Assembly: GCA_033065855.1 (NCBI GenBank)
Contig: JAVXUO010000587.1
Location: forward strand, 372,001-436,000
DNA length: 64,000 nt
Direction of reading: 5' to 3'
From: Escallonia rubra
Taxonomy: Eukaryota; Streptophyta; Magnoliopsida; Escalloniales; Escalloniaceae
Part shown: positions 1 to 10,689 of the stretch, piece by piece
How the letters are laid out: each line of letters begins with the position of its first letter
How positions within the stretch are numbered: the stretch's first letter is position 1
Position numbers and translations under genes: made by a program
Notes under the pieces: model-generated
Databases searched by the model: none
Seen by the model: the letters and a program-made list of their open reading frames with translations, nothing else
What the model was told of the DNA's origin: nothing

Positions 1-199
1 TGCCGATGTTTGAGAGTCAATATCTCTCAAACCAATCAATCAATTTGATTGATTCTTTTTGCAATTTATTCCTTGTAGTACAAACTTTAATAAGGTAAGA
101 ATCAATATTGAAAAATTTCCAACATGTTACAACGTAATTGACGGCAAAACATGAACAACAAATTAAAAAGCCTTAAGTAATGATGGTTGGATCAAATTA

Positions 200-530
200 A
201 GCCCTAACCACAGACATGTTTCGGTCAAAACAGGTAATTGGGACCGGTTTTCTTGACCTTCGAAACCACGATTTCGGTGTTGAAAAAAAAAATCTACAGT
301 TGAGTGGATATTTGATCAAGACGTGATTTCGGTTCATGTTGGTTCAATTTTTTGACCAAGTCTGCGAATGCCCCACATCAACTTTACGACTTTGCCGTGC
401 TCTCTCTCGTACAAGTTGAAGACAAGGAAATTGATATTGATCATGACGTGAGTGGTTAAGGACAAGCCAGGCAGAATTCCACCGTTGACCATGATGACCT
501 GACTTTTATTTTTTCCGTGTTCTTCCTTTT
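200..530. promoter_or_regulatory. CRK-type upstream block, copy P1
   Basis: This non-coding block recurs in diverged form near 3280-3730, 4150-4560, 13366-13560 and 26230-26870. The shared core reads roughly ATTGGGACC-GTTTTCTTGACC, with a W-box core TTGAC at about 253. A second shared stretch ends in CCACCGTTGACC near 481. The copy near 26.2-26.9 kb lies just upstream of an intact CRK first exon on the minus strand, so I infer that all copies descend from CRK upstream DNA. TTGAC is the known core of WRKY binding sites; activity here is unproven. Bases 1-199 hold nothing I recognise. Confidence 0.4.
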
Positions 531-540
531 TTGCTTTGGT

Positions 541-1660
541 AAACGGATTTCTTTTCTAGGTTGATGGTACAACGTTGTGACTTAGCCATTTGATTTTTAT
601 TTTCATGGTCAAGTATCTTTTAATTGTTATTGTATCTACTTTAGTTATTATTGTGAAGTTCAAATGTTAAAAATAAAATTTAATATTAGTTTCTAATTTA
701 GACTATAAATTGACTATCAGACTATTTTAAGGAATGAGCTAGTTCTTTTTTATTTTTATTTTTTTGGGTCAGGAACCATGATTCAAGTTTAGTTTGTTAC
801 TTTTTTATGTTATACTCTCTGGTGGAATCAGAAGTTGTTCTGGGTGGAGGCCAAAAAGCAAGATTATTAAGCATTCAGGGCCACAAGAATAAAGTTGGGT
901 GAATTGTTAAAGCTGTCCCCTTTATTTTTTATTTTTTTGTACAACAGTAATTTCATTACATAGTTGGTAAAAGTTATATACAGAGTATTGAAAAAAATCA
1001 AAAGCTAGATATAACATACTCAGAGTATCAATATTAATTCCTATGTTTGCCGTCCCAGAGTTGTTTTGACGCTATTAAACTTTTAAACATTGAGGTTTTA
1101 GTGGACTAAGTCTTGCTTTGATACCGGTGGTAGTAATGGCAAGTTTGGAAGGATTGATGTAACGCTTGGAGAATCTGGATAGATAATAGGGAGCAAGTGG
1201 TGGATATGATATTCCTGTACCACTAGTTTGTGTGGCTTCAATCTTTGCATGTTGTGGTTCTTGAAGGCGTTTAGATTGACATGAATTTACTTTTTGTAAT
1301 AAAAAAGTTGTAGGGAAAAAAAAGTTAGTGCATATCTATTCGTATTAATGGCAAGAAATCAAACTAGCTGAAGCGAAATCTCTAGCAAAATTTGCGTGTG
1401 AAGCAAGGACAAAAGTCTCTATGGACCGGCAATTCCGATCAAACACACTAGCAAATGGATCTCGAGAAGGCTACAAAGAGAATTTGAAGCTCCTCCCTAC
1501 GTTTATATGCATGTTTATAGCTATGAATTGCAAACCATGATGTAAAAATATAGTATGTTGTGTAAGACATGATGATGTATGTTCCTCATCTATTGTAAAT
1601 GTGTCAAAAGGGCGAGATGGCCATGTAATCCAATTTTAAAATATTGACAATATATCTTTT
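541..1660. repeat. Diverged direct repeat R1 (about 1.1 kb unit)
   Basis: AT-rich non-coding unit shared with R2 (3113), R3 (4550), R4 (5090, split by a CACTA element) and R5 (10690). Landmarks in order are a TTAGCCATTTGATT-like start, GTGAAGTTCAAATGTTAAA, GGTGGAATCAGAAGTT, CCACAAGAATAAAG, TTTTAGTGGACTAAGTCTTG and GCTATGAATTGCAAAC. No open frame is conserved between copies. It follows a P block, as R3 does, so P plus R looks like one duplicated upstream region. Confidence 0.6.
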
Positions 1661-1970
1661 ATTAAGCCCAATAAGAGAACGAGTAATATATAGAGTTACA
1701 GTTGACAAGTGAAACAAAGCAAAAGTAGATCACTTGTTGAATAGAATTTTTAACTTTTTTTTTTTTCTGGTTGGATAGGGAGGGCATACCATCGGGTTAG
1801 GTCTAGCGTCAAGCAAAACTAAGTTCCTCCCCAGACAATCTTAAGAGCGCACCCCTTTATCGGCCTAGTGCACTTATAGAAGTATTTTTTTTCTTCCATG
1901 TGTTGGAAATAGATTTCCTATGGGCGTTGGCCCCAATGTTTAAATTTAGGAATTCAAGTCAATCCTTTGA
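1661..1970. other. AT-rich spacer, no gene seen
   Basis: Non-coding sequence between repeat R1 and the PIF/Harbinger-like element. I see no conserved frame, RNA gene or repeat beyond short T runs. Its last three bases (TGA) form the left copy of the putative target-site duplication of the next element. Confidence 0.5.
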
Positions 1971-2636
1971 GGCCTAGTTTGACAAAAAAATTTTCCTCTT
2001 TTTTTTCTCAGTTTTTAAAAACTGAAAAAAAAAGGAACGTTTGGTAACCATTTTTTTTTCAATTTTAAAAACCAGTTTTTAAACTGAAGAGTAAAAAAGA
2101 GTGAAAAAAAAACTCCAGAAACTGGTTTTTTTTTTCACTTTTGGTTTTTTTTTCTTAGACCACCACCACCACCCTCCCACCGCCGGCAGCCACCTCAGGC
2201 GACCACTGCCGGCCACCACCGCCGGAGACTGCCGGCAGCCACCCCCCGCCGCCGGCCACCACCACCACCACCGCCGACCACCTCAGGCCGCCGGCGACCA
2301 CCGCCGGCGACTGCCGGCAGCCACCTCCGGCCGCCGGCGACCACCGCCGGAGACTGCCGGCAGCCGCCTCCGGCCGCCGGCGACTGCCGGCAGCCACCTC
2401 CGGCCGCCGGCCACCACCGGCCACCACCGCTGCACCCCACCACCGCCACCGCAAACCACCAAAAAAAAAAAGTCAAAATAAAAAAGAAAACCAAACACCA
2501 AAAAAAAAAAAACCTAAAAAAAAAAAGGGGTTATCAAACACCCACTTGTTTTTATATAAAAAAAAATTAAGCTGCTCTTTAAAAAACTGCTCTTTAAAAA
2601 CTGAAAACCAAAAAAAAAATTTTGTCAAACGAACCC
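1971..2636. mobile_element. PIF/Harbinger-like non-autonomous element with GC-rich core
   Basis: The left end reads GGCCTAGTTTGACAAAA. The right end, read on the minus strand, is GGGTTCGTTTGACAAAA. Both are flanked by a 3-base repeat TGA (1968-1970 and 2637-2639). The GGG/GGC...GTTTG start and the 3-bp duplication fit the PIF/Harbinger (Tourist-like) superfamily, although the usual target is TWA. Long A/T homopolymer arms, themselves partly inverted, surround a core at about 2155-2455 of repeated CCGCCGG / CCACC units. The frames crossing that core are His/Pro/Gly-rich and reflect base composition. No transposase is present. Confidence 0.55.
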
Positions 2637-2639
2637 TGA

Positions 2640-3112
2640 GAGTTTACAGTTTTTGATTTCCAAAGTCGAAGCATGTTCTATTTAATTTCGCTAACTTGTG
2701 AGCTTAGGAAAACAAAAAACACCTAAAGCCCCAGCCCATCTACCATGTTTATATTCTTCTAAGTTTCAACTTTTCAAATTTTTTGAGGGTCCCGGGCCTA
2801 CCTAAAGTTAAAAAAAGTGCTTCTAGGCTTTGATTACACTCAAAAGTTATCATACTGACTCAATCGACTATAAATACAAAAATAATAATAATTCCAAAAT
2901 TACTTTTGACTTAAAAACTTGGAAGTTTAGAAAGAAGGTAAAGGCCCAGCCCATTCACCATGTTTATTTCTTCAAGTTTTGGGTTTTCATAATATATAGG
3001 GGGTATGGGCCTAGCCAGTTCCTCTTCAATCTTTTTAAATTTTCTTACTAGTAATTTATAATAATTTTAACGAGTCATCGTGACAATCGTGACACGCCTG
3101 ATGCGTGTGCAA
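2640..3112. other. Non-coding spacer with an internal direct repeat
   Basis: No gene recognised. Two related stretches, about 2705-2805 and 2936-3020, share GCCCAGCCCAT-TACCATGTTTAT followed by TTCAAGTTT-type sequence and a GGGCCTA motif. A roughly 90-base segment therefore seems to have been duplicated in direct orientation and then diverged. Confidence 0.45.
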
Positions 3113-3730
3113 AAATAAAATTCTTAGCCATTTGATTCTTTTATTTTCATCATCAAGTATTTTTTAATATTTATCGTATAGCCACTTTAGTCATTGTTGT
3201 GAAGTATAAATGTTAAAAGTGAAATTTAAGTACTCCACTATTTTAAAATTTAGACTATAAGTTGGCTATGAGACATATCTGCATCACATAATCAATGTAC
3301 TGTTATCGATATATCTGAAAATATTTATTACGTAATTGATATTGGTACTGAACAACAAATCACTTAGTAGTAGTACTGGTCAAATAAAACTAGGGCCAAA
3401 ATATTAATATGTTTCCACTCAAAACACGCAATTGGGACCAGTTTTCTTGACCTTAGGAATCACGTGTCGGAAAAAACGTAACCTGCATTAGAGTGAAAAA
3501 TGGTTCATGTTCATTGTTTAGACCAAGTCTGCCAGTGTCCGCATCATCCTGGTACAACTTTGTGACTTTGTATGCTTTAATACCGCTGCTAGTTTTGATA
3601 GGTGCGTCGTACATGAAAACAACAACTATCAAAATATTTATTGAAAATTTTTGTATTTGTATGTGTAATAACAGTCATAAAATTGATAGTGATAATAAAA
3701 TAATTAAAAATTTATTTTTACTTTTTTAAA
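3113..3730. repeat. Repeat R2 fragment followed by upstream block P2
   Basis: Bases 3113-3275 match the start of the R family (TTAGCCATTTGATTCTTT, then GTGAAGTATAAATGTTAAA). Bases about 3280-3730 match block P1, including ACAACAAAT and ATTGGGACCAGTTTTCTTGACC, with a W-box core at about 3447. The junction places the end of a truncated R unit next to another P unit. No coding frame is conserved. Confidence 0.5.
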
Positions 3731-3739
3731 GGAGTTCTC

Positions 3740-4130
3740 CTACCAATTTTTATCGCTAGAAATGAATATGAGTAATAATTGTTCGTTTTTAGTGACAAAT
3801 GGAAATGAAAAATAATGTACGAAATAATAGAAATAATCTCTCCTAACTAATAGCAATTGCATTGATAATACTAATAATAATAGTCCATTCTCTTGTTCTC
3901 TCTGTGTACTAACATGTTGAGGTTTTGAGCATTTAGCACTTAGCATTGAGGGTTTCGATCAGATCTATTCAAAAAGTCGTCCTTGAATTGTGCCATGATG
4001 GAGAGTTCCATGTGATTTTCCTTCTTCTCGGTTTTAGATCTATTGGAAATGTCCTCCTTGAATTTTACCATGATGGAAAGTTCCATATGCTTTTCCTCTT
4101 TGGTTGTACTTGTAACCGAGAAGATCCTTA
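3740..4130 (-). promoter_or_regulatory. Orphan CRK 5' leader without its coding exon
   Basis: On the minus strand this matches the sequence immediately upstream of the intact CRK first exon at 25887-26030. Shared landmarks are TCTTGTTCTCTCTGTGTACT, a GTTGAGGTT segment, AGATCTATTGGAAATGTCC and ATGATGGAAA-TTCC. The CRK start codon is still recognisable at about 3889-3891, but the homology ends within a few bases of it. The reading frame behind it stops almost at once, so the coding exon is gone. A segment of about 70 bases in the leader (about 3960-4030 and 4035-4105) is tandemly repeated. This is a remnant promoter/leader, not a gene. Confidence 0.5.
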
Positions 4131-4149
4131 GGTTTGAAGAGCTTTTATA

Positions 4150-5060
4150 ACGTTGTCAGTCTATGAATTAGAATGACATGAAAAGTTTTTTTTATCCGTT
4201 ACTCGACAAAATATTTGTCTAGATATGATTTGAATGAGTCATATGATGAGTAATGACTAAAGACACGTCACTCAATTTGAATCGTTTAAATGTAAAATTA
4301 AATATAGACTTGTTTGCGTCGAAAACATGCAATTTGTACAAGTTTTCTTGACCTAGGAAGCACGAGTTGTCTTGTGAAAAAAAAAAGTAAATTGACTGAA
4401 AAATGGGTCATGTTCACAATAGCTGGTTCCCACTGTTGACAAGCTAGTACAACTTCTTGATCGAGGACAAGTCGGGCTGAATTCCACTGTTGACAAGTCA
4501 AGGACATCTATATTTTCCGTGCTCTTTCCTTCTTTCTCTATGGTAAACACTTTCTTTTTTAATATGATGTTAGTGGTACATTCTTACTTATTTGATTTTC
4601 ACTTTTGTTGAGTGTCTTTTAATTGTTGTTCTATAATTGTTTAAGTGACTGTTGTGAAGCTCAAATGTTAAAGGTGAAGTTTTCTAATTGTTAAGCCATC
4701 AGCTCACTATCAGACTATCAGAAATAATGGGCTTGTTCAATTCCATTTTTTCTTTTTTTGTGGGGGTTAGGCACTACGATCTAAAGTTGGTTACTTTTTC
4801 TGTTGTACCCTGTGTTGAAATCAGAAGTTATTTTGAGTGGAGGCCAAAGCAAATATATTAAACATTTAAGGGGCAAAAGAATAAAGGTGGGTCAATTGTT
4901 AAAGTTATCATGTTTTTTGTTAAAAAAACGAATGCAACTTTAAAGACGAAAAAGTACAAAGGTACTCCATTACTTACTTGACAAAAGTTATACTAAGAAC
5001 ACCCGAAGCCTCATATAACATACTTAGAGCATTTATATTTACACCGACTAGCCACCAGCA
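4150..5060. repeat. Upstream block P3 joined to repeat R3
   Basis: Bases about 4280-4550 match block P (AAGTTTTCTTGACC near 4341, W-box core at 4348, further TTGAC cores near 4435 and 4490). Bases about 4550-5060 match the R family (GAAATCAGAAGTTATTTTGAGTGGAGG, AGAATAAAGGTGGGT, ATACTTAGAGC). With the orphan leader at 3740-4130 this preserves the order leader - P - R expected upstream of a minus-strand CRK. No coding sequence. Confidence 0.5.
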
Positions 5061-5089
5061 CAGATGACAAGCAGCATCTTTTTCTTTAA

Positions 5090-5405
5090 TGCGGATTTTT
5101 TTCTAAGTTGATGGTTGAGCTACATTCTTAGCCATTTGGTTTTTATTTTCAACGTCAAGTGTCTTTTAATTATTATTCTATATACACTTTAGTCATTATT
5201 GTGAAGTTCAACGTAAATATCATTCTTTAATTTGTTTGTAAGTTGGCTATTAGACTAATTATGAGGAATGAGCTTGTTCTTTACCTGTGTGTTTTTTTTT
5301 TCCTGTTTTTTTGGGGCCGGGGCCTGTGATCCGAGTTCAGTTGGTTACTTTGGGTGGAAGCTATGACCCAAGTTCTTTAACTAGTTCTTGTAGTTCTTGT
5401 GTCAT
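5090..5405. repeat. Repeat R4, left part, interrupted by CACTA element
   Basis: Matches the first third of R1 (TTAGCCATTTGGTTTTTATTTTC and on to GGAATGAGCTTGTTCTTT). It breaks off at the CACTA insertion point; its last three bases, CAT (5403-5405), are the left target-site duplication. The R-type sequence resumes at 9812. Confidence 0.6.
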
Positions 5406-5615
5406 CACTACAAGAAAAGAGGGAATTAGCGACGGACTAAATTCCGTCGCTAAAAGTCGTTTCAGAGACGGAAATAACCGTCGGTAAAAGTCCGTCGGTA
5501 AAACTATTTAACGACGGAATAATTCCGTCGGTAAAAACACCCGTCGGTGAAAGTAGGGTTTTCCCGACGGACTTTAACCGACGGGTGTGTTCCGTCGGTA
5601 AAGGACTTAAAAATA

Positions 5616-5674
5616 TCAGATCCCTCTTTCTTTTCTTTCTCCCGTTGCTCTCTCTCTCTTTCTTTCTCCCGTTG

Positions 5675-5708
<34 letters not shown>

Positions 5709-5885
5709 CCGGCGATAGAGCCTGCCACCGCCACTGCCGCCCATCTTCAAAACTGAAGGACCGCCGCCACCACTGCCGCGCTGCCACCACTGTCGCGCCG
5801 CCACTACTGCCGATCTGCCACCACTGTCGCGCCGCCACCACTGCCGCGCTGCCACCACTGTCGCGCCGCCACCACTGCCTGTGAA
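5616..5885. repeat. CT-rich microsatellite and CCRCCACTG minisatellite inside the CACTA element
   Basis: About 5616-5710 is pyrimidine-rich: two repeats of CTTTCTTTCTCCCGTTGCTCTCTC, then uninterrupted CT. About 5756-5880 repeats CGCCGCCACCACTGCCGCGCTG-type units. Open frames on both strands here are composition artefacts. The CT tract could be a leader or promoter pyrimidine patch, but nothing beyond composition supports that. Confidence 0.6.
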
Positions 5886-6867
5886 GGTCTTCTGGTTTGC
5901 TTCCCGTGTCCTGTCATTAATTTCTCTTTGGTTTTTATTAACATGTAAGTGGCTTTCGAGGAGTTAAGTGCGTGTTTTGTAGGTGTAGTGTGTGTTCGTG
6001 ACTGTGTGTGTGTCCGTGAATATGTGTGTTCTTGATGGTGTGTGTATTATAAGTGTGTAAATGTGTTAAATTGAGTGTTTAAGTGTATGTTGTAGGGAGT
6101 TAGAATGGTGTAATGAGGTTTTTATGATTTAAAGTGGGTTGGAAGTGTGGTTGTGAAGTGGGTGTGGGATGAACATCTCGGCTGAAGGTAGAAAGCGATG
6201 TGTGTGCATTTAGGTGAAATACTAGGTGTGCTTAATCTGAATAGTAAAGGTAATGGTCACTAAAGGTTAAAATGAAATTAGGCAGTTTTCAATGATTTTT
6301 TATAAATATCTAGGATCAGAATTGGACAAAGTGCAAAACTATAACCCCCAATAGTTTTACGAGATGTAGGCTCCGGAATGTTTTGAGAATTTTCGGTGTC
6401 CGTAAGGGGTGCTAAATTATGGCATCGATTAATCAAAGTTAACAAATTATTTAACCTAGTAAACTAAGTTATTTTAATCTGAAAATCTTATTTTACTGAT
6501 ATGATTCATATTCTAAAATTTCGTGCCATTCTGAGGCCAATAGGTAGTTTTTTCGAAACTGACCTTTTAGCGCTCGGTCTGGACACTAGTTGGAGATTTA
6601 CGGGCAAATTTTTTTTAAAATACTTTTTAGCCCAAAAATGACTTCAGGATACTTAAAATAGTATTTTTAGATATTTTGGGATTTTTCTGGTGCCGAAAAC
6701 CCCAAGGACAATTTGGTAATTTTACGCATCTAGTGAGGGGGTCGTTCTGGGACTGTGCGTGAGTTAATAGTGAGTTATAATACAATATTGTAGCCTAAAT
6801 TCTAATCTTTGAACTATTCCATTTAGGTTAAAACAAGGATTGTTTCGGGTAGGTTATCATAGATGCG
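5886..6867. other. CACTA interior without recognised coding sequence
   Basis: T/G-rich then mixed sequence with no frame or motif I can assign. GTGTGT-rich stretches run at about 5970-6060. It lies between the GC-rich repeats and the telomere-like minisatellite and could be intronic or leader sequence of a former transposon gene. Confidence 0.4.
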
Positions 6868-7490
6868 AACCCTAAACCCTAAACCCTAAACCCCAATCCA
6901 ACCGAACCCTAATTGAACCCCAAATTGAATGCCCTAATCCAACCGAACCCTAAATCGAACTAATTGAACCCTAAATTGAATGCCTCAAATCAACCGAACC
7001 CTAAATTGAATCAATAGAACCCCCTAATTGAACCCTAAATTGAAGTAATTGAACCCTAAATTGAATGCCCTAATTGAATCGAATCCTAAATTAAACTAAT
7101 TGAACCCCTAATTAAACCCTAAATTGATTGCCCCAATCTAACCGAATCCTAATTGAACCCCAAATTGAATGCCCTAATCCAACCGAACCCTAAATTGAAC
7201 TAATTGAACCCTAAATTTAATGCCTCAAATCAACTGAACCCTAAATTGAATCAATAGAACCCCCTAATTGAACCGAACCCTAAATTGAACTAATTGAATC
7301 CTAAATTTAATGCCTCAAATCAACTGAACCCTAAATTGAATCAATAGAACCCCCTAATTGAACCCTAAATTGAAGTAATTGAACCCTAAATTGAATGCCC
7401 TAATCGAACCGAACCCTAAATGAAACTAATTGAACCCTAAATTGAATGCCCTAATACATTCGAACCCTAAATTGAAATAATTCAAGCGCA
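6868..7490. repeat. Telomere-like (AACCCTAAA)-derived minisatellite
   Basis: It begins with about three perfect plant-telomere units (CCCTAAA) at 6869-6892. It continues for roughly 600 bases as diverged units built on AACCCTAAATTGAA, with variants such as GAACCCTAATTGAACC and GAATGCCCTAATCCAACC, and with higher-order repetition: CTCAAATCAAC(C/T)GAACC recurs at about 6985, 7225 and 7315. It lies wholly inside the CACTA element, so it is not a chromosome end. Confidence 0.75.
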
Positions 7491-8386
7491 TCGGATATGT
7501 GAATTTTGAACATTTTTTTCCCATTTGAACATAGAGCATTGGTTTGATAATTGTAGGTTGTTAATTGTGCGTTTTAGAATTGTGATTATTGATCGATGAT
7601 TTTAGGTTATTAGCTGTGTATTTGAAGTAATTGCGATTATGAATTGATGATTTTAGGTTGTTAATTAATGATTTTAGATTGTTAATTGTGCATTGAGCAT
7701 TTGAGATATTGAGATTATTGACGGAGGATGGGACCCAATTGGATTGAATGTGTGATTTTTGTTAATTTTTATTGCATTGAGCATTTGAGAATTGAGATTG
7801 TTGACGGAGGATGGGACCCAATTGGATTGAGATACCTGTTAGTTAGCGCAGACACGGACACCACGTCTGATCGACGGTGTCCGACATTTAGAAAACAAAT
7901 TAATGTATGCCGATGTGTCTGGAGGTGCGTGTCGGTGGGCGTCGGACACGTGTCCAAAGGCGTCGGACACGTGTCGGTATGTGTCGGACACGTGTCCGGA
8001 GGTGTCAGACACGTATCGGACACCATATCGACACCCTATATGAGGTGTCGGAATTGAGGTTGTTGAATGTGCATTAAATTTAGGTTAGTTAGGTTAATGC
8101 GACATTTTTAGCATGCACCCCCTGGAATCTAATCGTGGCTCCAGCGCTGGCTATAATTAGCCATAATGAGTCTTGATTAACAATATTTTAATAAATCGAT
8201 TAACCCTAATTAGCTCTAGCGAGCTTAATTAGTTTTAATTAACCCTAAGAACATGATGAAATTCAAATTAGCTGTAATTACCTCAAATTAGCCCAAATGA
8301 ACCCAATTACGAGCATATTGATTGTAGTTAGCCTAATTAGTCATAATTTGCACTAATATAATAAGGCGCTGCCCGCGGGTGCCCCG
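7491..8386. repeat. Short duplications and a GTCGGACACGTGTCC minisatellite
   Basis: About 7510-7720 is AT-rich with repeated GATTTTAGGTTGTTAAT-like phrases. A phrase of about 34 bases around GACGGAGGATGGGACCCAA occurs twice (about 7719 and 7802). At about 7920-8040 a GC-rich run repeats GTCGGACACGTGTC, with three perfect GACACGTGTC palindromes containing the CACGTG E/G-box core. No conserved protein is seen. From 8100 the sequence is AT-rich with repeated TTAGC/TAATTAG phrases. Confidence 0.5.
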
Positions 8387-9085
8387 ATGACGGACATGAC
8401 GAAATATCCCCCATATTGGATATTTCACGGTGTATGGGGGGAGATGATAGATCGGTGGGCTGCGGATCCAGGTTGGGACGCCAAGAGTAAGAGCGGGGCT
8501 GAGAACAGACAGAACAGAGATCCGACGCACACGGGGGGGTCGGTGCCACACGACATCGTCCGACACATGAACGCGGTCGAGCACCCGGATCTAGAGGAGG
8601 ATGAGGTCATAGCTCTGACCTATACTCAGACGCACGTGCGGAAGAAGGACAAGGCCGAGACGCACCAGGCGGTTTCAGATATTGCCCGGCGGATCGATGT
8701 GAGTCAATTTATTTAAGTTAATGTTTTTTCTTTCTATCCTCAATGTCTGTTTCGTTAATTAATGCCCTAACATATCGTTAAACCACTATTTTTGCAGGCC
8801 TCGTATGAACAGCTAAGGGGGTCCGAGCAGCAGTCCGGACAGCCATCAGCGTCCACTAGTACGGCTGCGAGTACTGGGGGGTTGAAGCGATGGCTGGATA
8901 CGCCGAAGGTCGTGAATCGGCCGAAAGGCCGCATACGCGGCCTGCCTAGCACGACTCCTCGTGCCGTGATAGGAGCGTCCTCACCCCCTGCTGCCCCTCC
9001 ACAGACACCGGCTCCTCGGCCTCAGTTGAACGAGGAGGATATCCAGCGCATTGCTACAGTGATGTGCCGGATGATGAGGGAGTAG
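8387..9085 (+). CDS. Plant En/Spm-type transposase-associated (Ptta/Transposase_24-like) fragment, two exons
   Basis: Exon 1 (8387-8698, 104 codons) and exon 2 (8798-9085) join in phase 0 across a 99-base intron with a GTGAGT donor and a TTTTTGCAG acceptor. Exon 1 carries the pattern of the plant Ptta/En/Spm transposase-associated domain: NRQNRDPTHTGGSVP, then a Met/Glu-rich helix ending in a T.THVRKKD segment, where family members have a T-H-K motif. Exon 2 is low-complexity Ser/Pro-rich and ends with ERIAT-like QRIATVMCRMMRE. This family usually accompanies CACTA elements and is not the catalytic subunit. The ATG at 8387 is the first in frame, but earlier exons may be missing. Likely a relic or accessory ORF of the surrounding element. 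Confidence 0.6.
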
Positions 9086-9419
9086 GGCACTGCTGGACCA
9101 GCCGCCCCGGCCCCGGTTCAGCAGGATCCAGATCCGGGACTCGGGAACCCCTGATGAGCCCCTTCCCGTGCCCGTTCCTAGCTTCCCCCCCCCCCCCGCG
9201 CCCGGCTTGTACTCTTCTCCCCTCTCCTACCCGGCTATCTCCGGTTCCCGGCTTGTACATGTCTTAGTTTCTTTTATTATAAATATTTTTTATAATTGAT
9301 TATATATATTTCTTTCTGTATTTCGCTTATTGCGCGTTGTTGTTGAGAATTGAAAATTGTATTTCTGTACAGGTTTAGGTAATTGAAAAATAAAAAAAAA
9401 ATTCAAAAAAAAAATTGAC
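9086..9419. other. 3' flank of the transposase fragment
   Basis: GC-rich Pro-type repeats up to about 9250, including a run of C at 9187-9197, then AT-rich sequence that could be a 3' UTR. No polyadenylation signal can be singled out and no gene is seen. Confidence 0.35.
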
Positions 9420-9811
9420 TTTTGGCAACGGATTTATTCCGTCGCTAAAGTATTCCTTTCAATCAGTTATTTAGCGACAGAATATTCCGTCGCTAAATAA
9501 GCTTTTTAGCGACAGAATATTTCGTCGCTAAATATTTAATCCGTCGCTAATTGGACAAAAAATAAATAAATTAAAATTCTAAAAATATAATTAGCGACGG
9601 AATATCCGTCGCTAATGAAAAATAAATCGGTCGGTAAAAATCACATATTTAGCAACGGATTTAAAATTCCGTCGCTAAACTATTAGTGACGGGCTTTTAT
9701 ACGAGGGATTTTTAGCGACGGTGAATCCGTCGCTAATTCTTTTAGCGACGGATTTTTGGCCTTTAGCGACAGATTTCCCCGTCGCTAAAAGCCTGTTTTC
9801 TTGTAGTGCAT

Positions 9812-10665
9812 ATTGTGTGGTGGAATCAGAAGTTATTTTGGGTCGAGGTTAAAGCAAGTTTATTAAGCATCTAAGGGGCCACAAGAATAAAGCTGGATGA
9901 ATTGTTAAAGCTGTCTTTTTTCTTTTTCATTTTTTGTACAACGGTAATTTCATTACGTACTTAATAAAAGTTGTACTGAGTATTAAGAAAATCAAAAGCT
10001 AGCTATAACATACTCAAGAGTATTAATATTAGTTCATTTTCTTGGTCGTCTTAGAGTTGTTTCAGTGTGATTGATCTTTACACATGGAAGGTTTGGTGGA
10101 CTAAGTCTTGCTTTGAACTGATAGCGGATAAATGTCAAGTTTGGAAGGATTGAGGTACGTAACACTTGGAGAATTTGGATAGATAATGGGTACGAAGTGG
10201 AGGATGTGATATCTATGTACGCTTAGTTTTTGTGGCTTCAATCTTTGCATGGTGTGGGTCCTGAAGGTGCTTAAACTGAGATGAATTTACTTATTGTAAT
10301 CAAAAGGCTGTAGGAAAATTATAAATAAATAAAAGTAAAAAAAAACGTGCTTAAACTGGATGGATTCGCCAGGCAAGAAATCAAACTAGCTGAAGCAAAA
10401 TTTCTAACAAAATTTGTCGTGATGCAAGGACAAAAGTTTCTATGAAACAATTCCAATGAAACACACTAGCAGATGAGACTCAAGAAGGCTAATTTGATTA
10501 TGTACAGAGAATTTGACATTTGTTTATCTTCATGTTTATAAAACTACAACGTGTAACTATATCGCATGTTGTGTAATACTATAATGCAGTTTCACTGTAA
10601 CCGTGTCAAAGGACCGAGATGGCCATATAATTTTATTTCAAAATATTAGCAATATATCTTTTTAT
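9812..10665. repeat. Repeat R4, right part
   Basis: It continues the R unit broken at 5405. GTGTGGTGGAATCAGAAGTT, CCACAAGAATAAAGC, GGTGGACTAAGTCTTGC and the closing GAGATGGCCATATAA follow in the same order as in R1 (about 815-1630). Collinearity across the 5406-9808 element independently confirms the transposon boundaries. Confidence 0.65.
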
Positions 10666-10689
10666 CGTGTAACAATATATGTAAAGGAT

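Larger units (their letters stand above)
5406..9808. mobile_element. CACTA (En/Spm) DNA transposon, complete ends, degenerate interior
   Basis: The left terminus CACTACAAGAAAA (5406-5418) and right terminus TTTTCTTGTAGTG (9796-9808) are a perfect 13-base inverted repeat of the plant CACTA class. They are flanked by a 3-base duplication CAT (5403-5405, 9809-9811). Subterminal regions (about 5428-5600 and 9420-9795) carry many copies of TAGCGACGGA or its complement in both orientations, as expected for transposase-binding arrays. The interior holds CT-rich and CCRCCACTG repeats, a telomere-like minisatellite, a CACGTG minisatellite and a two-exon transposase-associated fragment. No catalytic DDE transposase is visible, so the copy is probably non-autonomous. 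It sits inside repeat R4. Confidence 0.9.

Noticed and set aside
2101..2481. His/Pro-rich small protein
   Set aside because: It lies within the GC-rich core of a PIF-like element with homopolymer arms; both strands are open, which is a composition effect.
5437..5884. Arg/Glu- or Ser/Leu-rich frames in the CACTA 5' region
   Set aside because: They come from the CT microsatellite and CCRCCACTG repeats on both strands, with no conserved domain.
6868..7490. Chromosome end or interstitial telomere fusion
   Set aside because: Only about three perfect CCCTAAA units, the rest diverged, and wholly enclosed by CACTA termini with a target duplication.
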